Part shown: piece after piece, positions 1 through 7,909 of the stretch
Numbering within the stretch: position 1 is the stretch's first letter
Layout: every line of letters begins with the position of its first letter
NCBI GenBank assembly: GCA_033283325.1
Contig: JAWMQO010000001.1
Location: 620,001 to 684,000 of the forward strand
Source of the DNA: Mangrovimicrobium sp033283325
GTDB lineage: Bacteria; Pseudomonadota; Gammaproteobacteria; Pseudomonadales; Halieaceae
Length of the DNA: 64,000 nt
Direction of reading: 5' to 3'
Notes under the pieces: generated by a model
What the model was told of the DNA's origin: nothing
What the model saw: only the letters and a program-made list of their open reading frames with translations
Databases searched by the model: none
Translations under genes and position numbers: made by a program

Positions 1-122
1 AAACAGTCCCTGACCTCGTCGGGCAACTGCCGGTCGCAAGCTCTCAGGTAGCGCCACTTGAGGACTTCGATGGCACGAATATCCTCGAGCGCCGCAATGC
101 GTGCTTCGAGATCCCCGTTCAT
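1..122 (-). CDS. SnoaL-like (NTF2-fold) protein, N-terminal fragment
   Basis: Partial gene running off the left edge; its ATG is at 122-120. The 40 visible residues start MNGDLEARIAALEDIRAI and continue with a KWRYLRACD stretch. This is the usual N-terminal helix of SnoaL-like/NTF2-fold proteins (BaiE and ketosteroid-isomerase relatives), close to the matching stretch of the complete relative at 39971-40429. Only the first helix is visible, so no catalytic residue can be checked. It lies just downstream of the TonB receptor gene, on the same strand. Confidence 0.6.
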   Translation of the reverse strand, partial: MNGDLEARIAALEDIRAIEVLKWRYLRACDRQLPDEVRDC

Positions 123-155
123 GTCGCTACCTCACTCATGCCGCCCTTTTCACTG

Positions 156-2396
156 TCAAAATTGATAGGACGCACTCAGCATCCAGCGACGCGGCGGGTT
201 GTAGGAGGCCTCGGTATAGCCGAAGAATGCCACTCCGTCGAAACCGCCGATCCTGGCGCGCTCGTCGCCCAGGTTGTCGCCACGCAATTCCACCTGCCAG
301 CTGTCTTCGGGTGACAGCCAGGCGATACCTGCGTTGTAGAGGGTGTAGGAATCCTGCCGCAGGGCCTCGGTATTGACCGCGTCCAGGTAGTACTCATCCG
401 TGTAACGCATGTCGGCGCTGAAGCGCAGCGCGCCCGCGGCGCCGAGTTCCAGCCGGTAGGCCGCCGCGGCGGTGGCGCTCCACTCGGGGGTGTACTGCAG
501 TTCGGTATCGCTGTAGTCGCCGGTGAGGTCGACCCAGCCGTCGGAGTCGTCGTCGATGAAACTCAGGCCCAGGTTCAACTCGAGGCCGCTCACCGGGAGC
601 AGCGCGGCCTCCAGTTCGAAGCCCTGGGTCGTGGCCTGGGAGGCATTCTCGATTGCCACCGCGCCGGCCTGGATAATCAGCACCTGCTTGTCCTGGTAAT
701 CGTTGTAGTAGAAGGCGCCGTTGAGTCTCAGCCTGCGCTCCCACCATTCGGACTTGAAGCCCAGTTCGTAGCTGTCGAGGGTTTCCGGGTCGTAGGCGCG
801 AATATCGTTGACCGAGGCGAAGGGACGGCCGTTGAAACCGCCGGAGCGAAAACCGCGGGACCAGTGGCCGTAAAACATCAACTGCTCACCCGGTTGGTAC
901 TCCAGGCCCAGCTTGGGGCTGAATTCCTGCCAGTCTTCGCGGCAGGAGTAACTTGTGGTGGTGGCCGCGATATCCGTGCAGGCACTCTCGGGGGTGGCAA
1001 GGCCGGGGCCGATACCGGGTGCGCCGGGAATGAACCACGGCGCCCCCAGGTCGATGTTGGTGATGGTCTGGTCGAAGTCCTTTTCTTCGTCGGTCCAGCG
1101 CAGGCCGGCGTTCAGTGCCCACTGCTCGTTGAAGTGCCAGGTGGCGTGGGCGTAGGCCGAGTAGTTCACCGTCTCCTGGGCGTTGGCGTAGCGCGGCGAG
1201 GCGAAGGTGACGCCGGGAACGATGAACAGTTCGGTATCATCGCGGCTGTCCTCGCGGAAATAGTAGAGCCCGGTGAGCCACTCCAGGCGGTTGTCGAAGG
1301 ACGCGCCGCTGAACTGGAACTCCTGGCTGAACTGGTCGTGGCTCTCGTCGTGGCGGTCCCCGTTCAGTTCATCCTGGCTGTTGTCGCCGTCCCTGCCGAA
1401 CAGGGCGTCCATGTCGCGATAGGCGGTGATCGACTTGACCTGCACATTCCCCAGCAGGAATTCATTGGTCCAGTTGATGCCGAGGTTATCCAGGTCGTCG
1501 CTCGGCAGCGTATCCCCGGCCTGGCTCTCGTCGATGTCCCGGTTGGGGAAGCAGCAGTTGGGCGAGAACACATCCAGCGGAAACGCGGTTACGCCGGGGA
1601 TCGGGGTATAGGTATGCATCACGTTGGGGTAGCCGTTCTGCCGCCTGCGGGTGGCGTCCACCATCAGTAATGACTCGAAGTTGTCTGTCGGGGTATAGCG
1701 CAGGCTTATCCGGCCGCTCAGGACATCGATGTCGCCGGCATCATCGCCGGGGCGTTCCTGCCAGCCATCGGCCTTGCGGTAGAGGCCGGATACACCGAGC
1801 GAAAGCGTGTCGGTGACTGGCCCGCTGACGTAGGCGCTCGCGCCCTGGTAGTCGAAGCGGCCGACTTCCGCCTTCACCACACCTTCGAGTTCCTCGCCCG
1901 GCTTGCGGGTGACCACGCTGATGGCGCCGCCAATGGAGTTCTTGCCGAAGAGCGTGCCCTGGGGGCCGCGCAGGATTTCCACCCGCTCGACATCCGCCAG
2001 TTCCGCATTGGCGCCGAAGGCGCGGGCGAGGTAGACGCCGTCGAGGTAGGTGCCCACCGCGGGATCAGCGGTGATGATGAAGTCGAATTCCCCGGCGCCG
2101 CGGATAAAGGCGTTCACCGTGCCGCTGCCGCCGCCGGTGCCGGGTGTAAAGGTGACACTGGGCGAAAGTCGCTGGACATCGGTGACGGTGGCGACGCCAG
2201 CCCGGGCCAGTGCGCCCGCTGAAAGGGCGCTTACTGCAACGGGGCTTTCCTGCAGGTTTTCCGACTGCCTGCGCGCCGTGACGACAATTTCCTCGAGAGT
2301 GTTTTGTGCCGCGAGTGACAGGTCTGTCCAGCACAGGCTGGCCAGGGAGGTGGACATTAGCAGCTTGCCCAGGCCACAGGTGCGCGAAGTCTTCAT
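156..2396 (-). CDS. TonB-dependent outer-membrane receptor
   Basis: A 746-residue receptor that likely imports a bulky hydrophobic substrate; sterol is inferred from context only. It has an N-terminal signal peptide (about residues 1-30), a TonB-box-like LEEIVVTARR near residue 35, a plug domain (VERVEILRGPQGTLFGKNSIGG) and a long beta-barrel ending in the aromatic SASYQF. Signal peptide, plug and barrel are all intact. A ribosome binding site AAGGAG lies about 8 nt before the ATG. It is divergent from the 2758 operon; a candidate promoter (2491-2519) overlapped by an operator-like repeat (2502-2525) lies upstream. Confidence 0.9.
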   Translation of the reverse strand: MKTSRTCGLGKLLMSTSLASLCWTDLSLAAQNTLEEIVVTARRQSENLQESPVAVSALSAGALARAGVATVTDVQRLSPSVTFTPGTGGGSGTVNAFIRGAGEFDFIITADPAVGTYLDGVYLARAFGANAELADVERVEILRGPQGTLFGKNSIGGAISVVTRKPGEELEGVVKAEVGRFDYQGASAYVSGPVTDTLSLGVSGLYRKADGWQERPGDDAGDIDVLSGRISLRYTPTDNFESLLMVDATRRRQNGYPNVMHTYTPIPGVTAFPLDVFSPNCCFPNRDIDESQAGDTLPSDDLDNLGINWTNEFLLGNVQVKSITAYRDMDALFGRDGDNSQDELNGDRHDESHDQFSQEFQFSGASFDNRLEWLTGLYYFREDSRDDTELFIVPGVTFASPRYANAQETVNYSAYAHATWHFNEQWALNAGLRWTDEEKDFDQTITNIDLGAPWFIPGAPGIGPGLATPESACTDIAATTTSYSCREDWQEFSPKLGLEYQPGEQLMFYGHWSRGFRSGGFNGRPFASVNDIRAYDPETLDSYELGFKSEWWERRLRLNGAFYYNDYQDKQVLIIQAGAVAIENASQATTQGFELEAALLPVSGLELNLGLSFIDDDSDGWVDLTGDYSDTELQYTPEWSATAAAAYRLELGAAGALRFSADMRYTDEYYLDAVNTEALRQDSYTLYNAGIAWLSPEDSWQVELRGDNLGDERARIGGFDGVAFFGYTEASYNPPRRWMLSASYQF

Positions 2397-2490
2397 GCGC
2401 TGCTCCTTTCAGATTTATTGTGTTTATTGTTCTGTGTTTTCCCGGGGTGCTTGCGACACGCCGGGCGCAGTTGGTACTGCGAGAGCATCG

Positions 2491-2519
2491 AGTATAGGTA
2501 GGAAAAAATGCTACAACAA
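2491..2519 (-). promoter_or_regulatory. Candidate sigma70 promoter for the TonB receptor at 156-2396
   Basis: On the minus strand the -35 reads TTGTTG (2519-2514) and the -10 reads TATACT (2496-2491), separated by 17 nt. The -10 matches consensus at 5 of 6 positions, the -35 at 3 of 6. Confidence 0.45.
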
Positions 2520-2525
2520 TGTTAT
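2502..2525. promoter_or_regulatory. Degenerate copy of the AAAACATT-N8-AATGTTTT motif
   Basis: Reads GAAAAAAT-N8-AATGTTAT, 12 of 16 matches to the motif best seen at 14408-14431. It overlaps the -35 and spacer of the TonB receptor promoter candidate, where a repressor would act. Confidence 0.35.
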
Positions 2526-2570
2526 TGCCCCTGTCCCGGCGCCCTCGAAATAGTCCATATGGACATATAG

Positions 2571-2584
2571 TCAATCTGAATTGA
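2571..2584. promoter_or_regulatory. Inverted repeat TCAAT-N4-ATTGA
   Basis: Perfect 5-bp arms with a 4-nt spacer, ending 17 nt upstream of the -35 of the rightward promoter. The same arrangement recurs at 49302-49315 in the divergent promoter of the sterol-desaturase-like and TesI-like genes. The regulator is unknown. Confidence 0.35.
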
Positions 2585-2601
2585 TTGTAAGTAAGATTGG
2601 A

Positions 2602-2629
2602 TTGACAAGTGGGGGCTGCCGGTTACACT
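2602..2629 (+). promoter_or_regulatory. Sigma70 promoter for the DUF35/Ltp2/CoA-transferase operon
   Basis: A perfect -35 TTGACA (2602-2607), a 16-nt spacer and a -10 TACACT (2624-2629, 4 of 6). Predicted transcription starts near 2636, giving a leader of about 120 nt before the ATG at 2758. Confidence 0.6.
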
Positions 2630-2672
2630 TGGGCAGCTGAAAACATAAAAGCGCGAGCAAGCGTATCGACTC

Positions 2673-2731
2673 TGCCAGTGTGTTTTTCTCGTCACTGGCA
2701 AGGCAGGCGGCCTTCCATCTCGCGGAAGGCC
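2673..2731 (+). other. Two tandem stem-loops in the 5' leader of the DUF35/Ltp2 operon
   Basis: Hairpin 1 has perfect 8-bp arms TGCCAGTG (2673-2680) and CACTGGCA (2693-2700) with a 12-nt loop. Hairpin 2 has perfect 8-bp arms GGCCTTCC (2709-2716) and GGAAGGCC (2724-2731) with a 7-nt loop. Neither is followed by a T tract. They sit between the predicted start of transcription and the ATG, so they could affect mRNA stability or translation. Confidence 0.55.
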
Positions 2732-2757
2732 AGCCCTAACAAGCGGGTATCAGAATA

Positions 2758-3168
2758 ATGAGCGAACAAGGTCAAAAACCTGTCGATCCCATCCCCACCA
2801 TGGAAGACAAATGGTACTGGGAGGCAGCCGATCGCGGCGAGTTTCTCGGCGAGCGTTGCTCGGCATGCCAGACTTTCCGCCACCCACCGCAACCCATGTG
2901 CCCCAGGTGCCACAGTCTCGAACACGAGCACGTGGCGCTCAGCGGAAACGGAGTTATCGATAGCTGGGTCATGCCCGTTCATCCACGTTCCTGGGGCTTC
3001 GATGAGCCGCCGATCGTCGTACTGGTGATGCTCGACGAGGGCTACCGGGTCCTGGGCAACCTGCTGGACACGAATATGGATGATGTGGAAATGGGTATGC
3101 CGGTGAAAGTGGCATTCCAGGAGACTTCCGGCGGGCACCAGTTGCCTGTCTTCAAGCCGGCTGACTAG
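2758..3168 (+). CDS. Zn-ribbon/OB-fold DUF35 protein, aldolase partner
   Basis: 136 residues. The N-terminal rubredoxin-like Zn ribbon has two CxxC pairs (CSAC near residue 35 and CPRC near residue 48), followed by an OB fold (VIDSWVMPVHPRSWGF to the end). DUF35 proteins pair with thiolase-fold enzymes; in actinobacterial cholesterol breakdown a DUF35 domain activates the aldolase Ltp2. The Ltp2-type aldolase starts 59 bp downstream. Here DUF35 stands alone rather than being fused to a MaoC hydratase. No strong Shine-Dalgarno is visible, so the start is the first in-frame ATG. Confidence 0.85.
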   Translation: MSEQGQKPVDPIPTMEDKWYWEAADRGEFLGERCSACQTFRHPPQPMCPRCHSLEHEHVALSGNGVIDSWVMPVHPRSWGFDEPPIVVLVMLDEGYRVLGNLLDTNMDDVEMGMPVKVAFQETSGGHQLPVFKPAD

Positions 3169-3227
3169 ATTTTTCGCCAGAAACACACGCGGGCCTGTGC
3201 CCGAACGATAAGAAGCGGAGCGAATAC

Positions 3228-4391
3228 ATGGGTTTTAAGGGACGGGACGTGGCGATCGCCGGGATCGGCAACACGGAATATTCGAAGAATTCCGGCAGAA
3301 GCGAATTGCAACTGGCCGCCGAGTGCAGCCTGGCGGCGCTGCAGGACGCGGGCATCGAACCGGCCGACGTCGACGGGATGATCACCTTCACCATCGATAA
3401 CAGTGATGAAACCGGTCTCAGCCGCTGCCTGGGCGTTCGTGATCTGGCCTATACCTCCCGGGTCCCCGGGGGTGGCGCGGGCTCGGTCGCTACCCTGCAG
3501 CACGCTGCGGCTGCTGTAAGTTCCGGCATTGCCGATACGGTAGTGATCTGGCGCGCGATGAACGAGCGCTCCCAATATCGCTTCGGGCAGCCCTCCGCGG
3601 GAGGCGCCGCCACCGCCGGTATGGGCGCATCGTCGCTGATGAGCGCCATACCCTACGGCGCGCAGAGCCCCGGCAGCTGGCTGGCGCTGTCCGCGCAGAA
3701 ATACATGCACACCTACGGCGTTACCAATCGCGATCTCGGGATGGTGAGCGTGCTGCAGCGCGCCTATGCCGCGAACAACCCGGATGCCTGGTTTTATGAG
3801 AAGCCAATCACCATCGACGACCACCAGGCATCGCGCTGGGTGGTAGAACCCATCCTGCGCCTGCTCGACTGTTGCCAGGAAAGCGATGGCGGTGTGGCCC
3901 TGGTCGTCACCACCCTGGAGCGGGCCCGGGACCTGCGGCAGAAGCCGGTGCGCATTTTGTCGGCGAGTTCCGCGATGCCCTACAACAACGAGGTCATCAC
4001 CAACTTCTACCGGGATGACATGCTGGCAATGACCGAATCACGTGCCGTGGCGCCGCGTGTCTTCGGCCAGGCCGGCCTGACACCTGCCGACATGGACGTC
4101 GCCATGTTCTACGACGCCTTTACGCCCGCCGTACTGATGCAGATCGAGGCCTTCGGTTTCTGTGAGACGGGCGCGGCCAGGGACCTGCTGGCGGATGGCT
4201 TCGGCCAGATGGGCAGTTCCCTGCCTTTCAATACCAATGGCGGGCTCATCGGCGAGGCTTATGTCCACGGCATGAACAGCATTATCGAGGTCGTGCGCCA
4301 GTTGCGCGGTACCTCCCACAACCAGATCGCGAACGCGCAGCTCGGCCTGGCCACGTCTGGCCCCGCCGGCGCGATTCTCGCCGCTGACTGA
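3228..4391 (+). CDS. Ltp2-type thiolase-fold aldolase (steroid side-chain cleavage)
   Basis: 387 residues of the thiolase/SCP-x superfamily. Where true thiolases carry the nucleophilic Cys, this protein reads GGGAGSV (near residue 85), so it should not be a thiolase. It keeps Tyr295 (in FYDAFTP) and Tyr345 (in GEAYVHGMN), at nearly the same numbers as the catalytic tyrosines reported for Ltp2 aldolase (Tyr294, Tyr344). Ltp2 splits the last C17 side-chain beta-hydroxyacyl-CoA by a retro-aldol step, releasing propionyl-CoA and a 17-ketosteroid. The DUF35 gene directly upstream fits. A GGAG lies about 9 nt before the ATG. Confidence 0.82.
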   Translation: MGFKGRDVAIAGIGNTEYSKNSGRSELQLAAECSLAALQDAGIEPADVDGMITFTIDNSDETGLSRCLGVRDLAYTSRVPGGGAGSVATLQHAAAAVSSGIADTVVIWRAMNERSQYRFGQPSAGGAATAGMGASSLMSAIPYGAQSPGSWLALSAQKYMHTYGVTNRDLGMVSVLQRAYAANNPDAWFYEKPITIDDHQASRWVVEPILRLLDCCQESDGGVALVVTTLERARDLRQKPVRILSASSAMPYNNEVITNFYRDDMLAMTESRAVAPRVFGQAGLTPADMDVAMFYDAFTPAVLMQIEAFGFCETGAARDLLADGFGQMGSSLPFNTNGGLIGEAYVHGMNSIIEVVRQLRGTSHNQIANAQLGLATSGPAGAILAAD

Positions 4392-4429
4392 ACAGCGCGT
4401 GGAACCGCCGATTGAGCTGTCGATGGCAG

Positions 4430-4500
4430 GGCGGAAGGCGCAACTTGGAAGGTAACTGTGTGCCCACTGGCAGTTTTGGCTATGGGGCACATCTTCCGCC
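4430..4500 (+). other. Nested inverted repeats between the aldolase and CoA-transferase genes
   Basis: Outer perfect arms GGCGGAAG (4430-4437) and CTTCCGCC (4493-4500) enclose inner perfect arms TGTGCCC (4459-4465) and GGGCACA (4485-4491). There is no T tract, so it is not a canonical terminator. It may be an mRNA processing or stability element, or a partial terminator that sets different expression of the two genes. Confidence 0.5.
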
Positions 4501-4580
4501 TGGGCTAAGGTAGGGACATTCAGGCGAAAGCCCATAACTCAGCTGCTAATAAGACTTATTGATCTACCCCGGAGGTAATA

Positions 4581-7094
4581 ATGGCTGGAGTACTTGAAGG
4601 AATACGCATTCTCGATCTGTCACAGGGAATGGCGGGACCCCTGACGACCATGGTCCTGTCGGACCAGGGAGCCCAGGTGACCAGGATTGAATCTCCCGCC
4701 GGCGATCCCTTCCGTCAGACCTTCAAACTCGGTTACCACGCCTGGCAGCGGGGCAAGCGCAATGCGATCTTCGATCTCGAGCAGGAGGATGAATTCGCCA
4801 GCTTCCTCGAACTGGTGAAGACCGCGGATGTCCTGGTCGAGAGCTTCAAGCCCGGGGAAACCGCCCGGCTGGGAATCGATTACGACAGCCTGAAGGCCCT
4901 CAACCCTCGCCTCGTCTACTGCTCCATCACCGGCTATGGCCGTGATAACGAACTCTCGGACCGGCCGGCTATTGACGCACTGGTGGCGGCCCGTGTCGGT
5001 CTGCCCTACGAACAGCGCGGGCGGGTTGGCGGCATTTGCTTCGCCGCTGGGGAGGAAACACCGTACGAAGATTACGAGTTCGCCCCCGACGGGGTGATGG
5101 GACCGCGCCACGAGGACCGCGACGGCCCGCTGTTTTCCGGCACCTACTGGCCCAGTGCCGGCGCCGCCTACGCCGCCCTGGTGGCCATCAGCGGCGCGCT
5201 CTTCGTGCGCCAGAAGACGGGCAAGGGGCAGTGGGTCGAAACCAGCCTGCTGCAGGGCGCGCTGACTGCCGGCACCCTGGCCTTCAGCCGCGCGGACAAT
5301 ACCGGCGCCCCTTACTTCGCCACCTGGATCAATGATTCGCGTTCGCCGAAAGGCAATTTCGTCGCGAAGGACGGGCGCTGGGTAATCAACTGGGTGCCCA
5401 ACCCCAGCTTCGTGCTCGGCGCTTCCGAAGGCGATACGCTCAACGCTTCCCCAGACATGTCCGCACGGGAAGATCCCGACCGCATTATGCCCGGCGTGGA
5501 AGACGCCCTGGTACTCGATCACTACTACCCGATGATGGCCGAGGCCATCAAGCGCTTTGACGCCGATGACTGGGTAAAGGCCGGCGCGGTGGCGGGGCAG
5601 TGCATCCAGAAAATCCGCTCGCCGGAGGAAAGCCTCAACGACCCGGACTTCCTGGCCGACGGTTGCGTGGCGGAAGTGGAAGACCCGGAACTGGGAACAA
5701 CTCGCCAGCCCGGTATCTTCTACAATCTCGAGAAGAATCCCGCCCGGGTCAAGCAAGGCTACGCGAAACCCGGTGAGCATACCGACGAGGTGAAAGCGGA
5801 AGCTGCAAATGGCGTCGGTAGCAAAGCGCAGCTGGGCAGCGCTGCAATGCCTGGGCGCCCGCTGGAGGGCATTCGCGTAATCGACCTCGGCCTCGCCATC
5901 GCCGGGCCCTTCTGTACCCAGGTCCTGTCGGATCTTGGCGCGGACGTGATCAAGATCAACCCGCCCTACGACTGGTTCTGGCACTCGACCTGTATCGCCA
6001 TGTCCGCCAACCGCGGCAAGCGCAGCATCGGCGTCAATATGCGTGATCCCGAGGGCCTGAAAATCATCCAGAAGCTCTGCGCGGAAGCCGACGTGGTCAT
6101 GCACAACATGCGCTACAAGGCGGTGGAAGGCAAAGGGCTGGATTACGAGACCCTGAAGAAGATCAATCCGCGTCTCGTATACTGCCACACCCGTGGCTTC
6201 GAGAAGGGGCCCCGGGAGCCGCTTCCCGGCAACGACCAGACCGGCTCCGCGATTACCGGCGTGCAGTGGGAAGACGGCGGCTGTGAGTACCCGGAAGGGC
6301 GCCCCTACTGGTCCCAGACAACCCTCGGCGATACCGGCAACGGCTACCTCGCGGCGATCGGCATCGTGCAGGCGCTGATGGAACGGGAGAAAACCGGCGA
6401 GGGCCAGTGGGTCGACACTTCCATCGTCAACGCCCACCTGATGAACTGCTCCCAGGTGATTGCCCCTAACGACGGCAGCGGTTTCGAGCGCCCGCACCTG
6501 CGGGGCGATGGCCTGGGCTATTCCGCCGGCTATCGGCTCTACCAGTGCACCGATGAATACATCTGCCTGGCGCCGCAGACCGACGACGATTGGGCTGCGC
6601 TGTTTGGCGCCATTGGCCAGGCGGAACTCGCGGTCGATGTACGTTTCGCCTCTGCCGAGGCACGCCGCGAAAATGATGCTGAGCTGACCGCGATCATCAC
6701 CGCTGCGGTCAGCGGAAGGCCCGCGAAGGAAGTATTCGCACAACTGGATAACGCGGGCGTACCCTGCGAAATCGTCGACGAGCGTTTCTGCCAGTGGATG
6801 TGGCGCGACGACTCCTTCATCCGCCAGCGCCAGTGGCTGGTCAACCTGCCGCACCCCGTCGCCGGGCACATCGGTCATGTCGGCATCCCCTACGATTTTT
6901 CCGACAGCAAGCCCGCGGTACAGGGCCGGCCCCTGCTGGTCGGGGAATGCACCCGCGAAATTCTCGACGAACTCGGTTATTCCGCGGAAGAGCAGGCGAA
7001 GTTGTTTGAAGGGCAGGTCGTTGTGGATGAGTCCTGTTACATGTACGACCTCGGCCTGGACCGGGAGAAGGAAAGCGAGGCAGCCTCTGGATGA
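4581..7094 (+). CDS. Tandem (double-length) CaiB/BaiF CoA-transferase
   Basis: 837 residues, twice the usual family length. Two homologous type III CoA-transferase halves start at LEGIRILDLSQGMAGPLTT (residue 5 on) and LEGIRVIDLGLAIAGPFCT (near residue 425). The C-terminal half keeps the catalytic Asp (Asp584 in LGDTGNG), whereas the aligned position in the N-terminal half is Ser192 (WPSAGAA). Only the second half looks catalytic; the first may serve as the structural partner in the interlocked dimer. The likely role is CoA transfer to, or epimerisation of, a side-chain acid; the substrate is inferred. GGAGG lies 6 nt before the ATG. Confidence 0.88.
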   Translation: MAGVLEGIRILDLSQGMAGPLTTMVLSDQGAQVTRIESPAGDPFRQTFKLGYHAWQRGKRNAIFDLEQEDEFASFLELVKTADVLVESFKPGETARLGIDYDSLKALNPRLVYCSITGYGRDNELSDRPAIDALVAARVGLPYEQRGRVGGICFAAGEETPYEDYEFAPDGVMGPRHEDRDGPLFSGTYWPSAGAAYAALVAISGALFVRQKTGKGQWVETSLLQGALTAGTLAFSRADNTGAPYFATWINDSRSPKGNFVAKDGRWVINWVPNPSFVLGASEGDTLNASPDMSAREDPDRIMPGVEDALVLDHYYPMMAEAIKRFDADDWVKAGAVAGQCIQKIRSPEESLNDPDFLADGCVAEVEDPELGTTRQPGIFYNLEKNPARVKQGYAKPGEHTDEVKAEAANGVGSKAQLGSAAMPGRPLEGIRVIDLGLAIAGPFCTQVLSDLGADVIKINPPYDWFWHSTCIAMSANRGKRSIGVNMRDPEGLKIIQKLCAEADVVMHNMRYKAVEGKGLDYETLKKINPRLVYCHTRGFEKGPREPLPGNDQTGSAITGVQWEDGGCEYPEGRPYWSQTTLGDTGNGYLAAIGIVQALMEREKTGEGQWVDTSIVNAHLMNCSQVIAPNDGSGFERPHLRGDGLGYSAGYRLYQCTDEYICLAPQTDDDWAALFGAIGQAELAVDVRFASAEARRENDAELTAIITAAVSGRPAKEVFAQLDNAGVPCEIVDERFCQWMWRDDSFIRQRQWLVNLPHPVAGHIGHVGIPYDFSDSKPAVQGRPLLVGECTREILDELGYSAEEQAKLFEGQVVVDESCYMYDLGLDREKESEAASG

Positions 7095-7202
7095 GGCGGT
7101 AGATCTTTCTGGCTACAATACGCCACGAGGGCCGCAGGGACGCTGGCCGGAATCCTGACCCCCGCACCCGAGAAAGGCTATGCGCTGGTTTCTGAGGCAA
7201 GC

Positions 7203-7841
7203 ATGATCAAACTTATCTACCTGGCAAAGCGCAAAACCGGCTTCACTTTCGATGAATTCGTGCGGCGCTGGCGCATGCATGGCGCCACCGGCATGGATAC
7301 GCCTTTCTGGCGGCACGTGCTCGGCTACGTCCAGGCCGAGCCCATCCTGCCTGCGGCGATAGAAGGCGCTTCGGAAGAATTCGACGCAGTTGCCTGCCTG
7401 ATCACCCGGGACGATGCCTTTGCTGCGATGGACGAGGCGGACATGGAGGGCGCCATGCGGATGGCGGCGGATGAACTGGAAACCTTTTCCTGTCCTATCC
7501 CCGAGGTTTCCCTGTGGGTCACGGAAGAACGGATCAAACCTGGCGTTCTCGGCGGTATAACTGCATTTCTTTTCTTCAAGGACATGGATGTTGCGCGCGC
7601 TGCCTCGGAAAAGGCAGGGCAGATCGAGGGGCTTAACCGGGTGACGCTCAACCTCAGGGACGACAAGACAGTGGGAAATCATGCCAATACGCTGCCTTAT
7701 GCAGCGGTGCTCGAATGTTCAGCCTATAGCGTGGCAATTCTCGAGCAGGTTCTGGGAAGGGGCGAGGACAGCCTGCTGCGCACAGCAGACCTCGCCGTGG
7801 TCACCCGGGAAGCAGTACTCTGGGACAGGCTTTCCGCCTAG
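7203..7841 (+). CDS. EthD-like ferredoxin-fold protein (two repeats)
   Basis: 212 residues. The start MIKLIYLAKRKTGFTFDEF followed by an RRWRMHG motif matches the EthD family (dimeric alpha/beta barrel). The second half (from about residue 110) looks like a second, degenerate repeat. EthD-like proteins often accompany P450 and other oxygenase systems, but their biochemical role is poorly known. It is the last gene of the Ltp2/CoA-transferase group, with GAGG 6 nt before the ATG, and is convergent with the SDR at 7910. A distant relative is at 39239. Confidence 0.6.
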   Translation: MIKLIYLAKRKTGFTFDEFVRRWRMHGATGMDTPFWRHVLGYVQAEPILPAAIEGASEEFDAVACLITRDDAFAAMDEADMEGAMRMAADELETFSCPIPEVSLWVTEERIKPGVLGGITAFLFFKDMDVARAASEKAGQIEGLNRVTLNLRDDKTVGNHANTLPYAAVLECSAYSVAILEQVLGRGEDSLLRTADLAVVTREAVLWDRLSA

Positions 7842-7909
7842 AGGCGGAAAGAGAGCCGGAAAGATAAACGGAAAGTGGGGATGTGTTACGCAATCCCCCG
7901 GGACCGGAC

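Larger units (their letters stand above)
2397..2757. other. Divergent regulatory region, 361 bp, no gene
   Basis: Lies between the TonB receptor and the DUF35/Ltp2 operon. It contains, in order, a leftward promoter candidate, a partial copy of the recurring 24-bp motif, a perfect 12-bp palindrome GTCCATATGGAC (2553-2564), TCAAT-N4-ATTGA (2571-2584), a strong rightward promoter and two tandem hairpins. I see no credible coding sequence. Confidence 0.7.

Noticed and set aside
4620..6878. A 752-codon open frame on the minus strand opposite the CoA-transferase
   Set aside because: Low-complexity composition and no family motif; it is the antisense shadow of a clear CaiB/BaiF gene.
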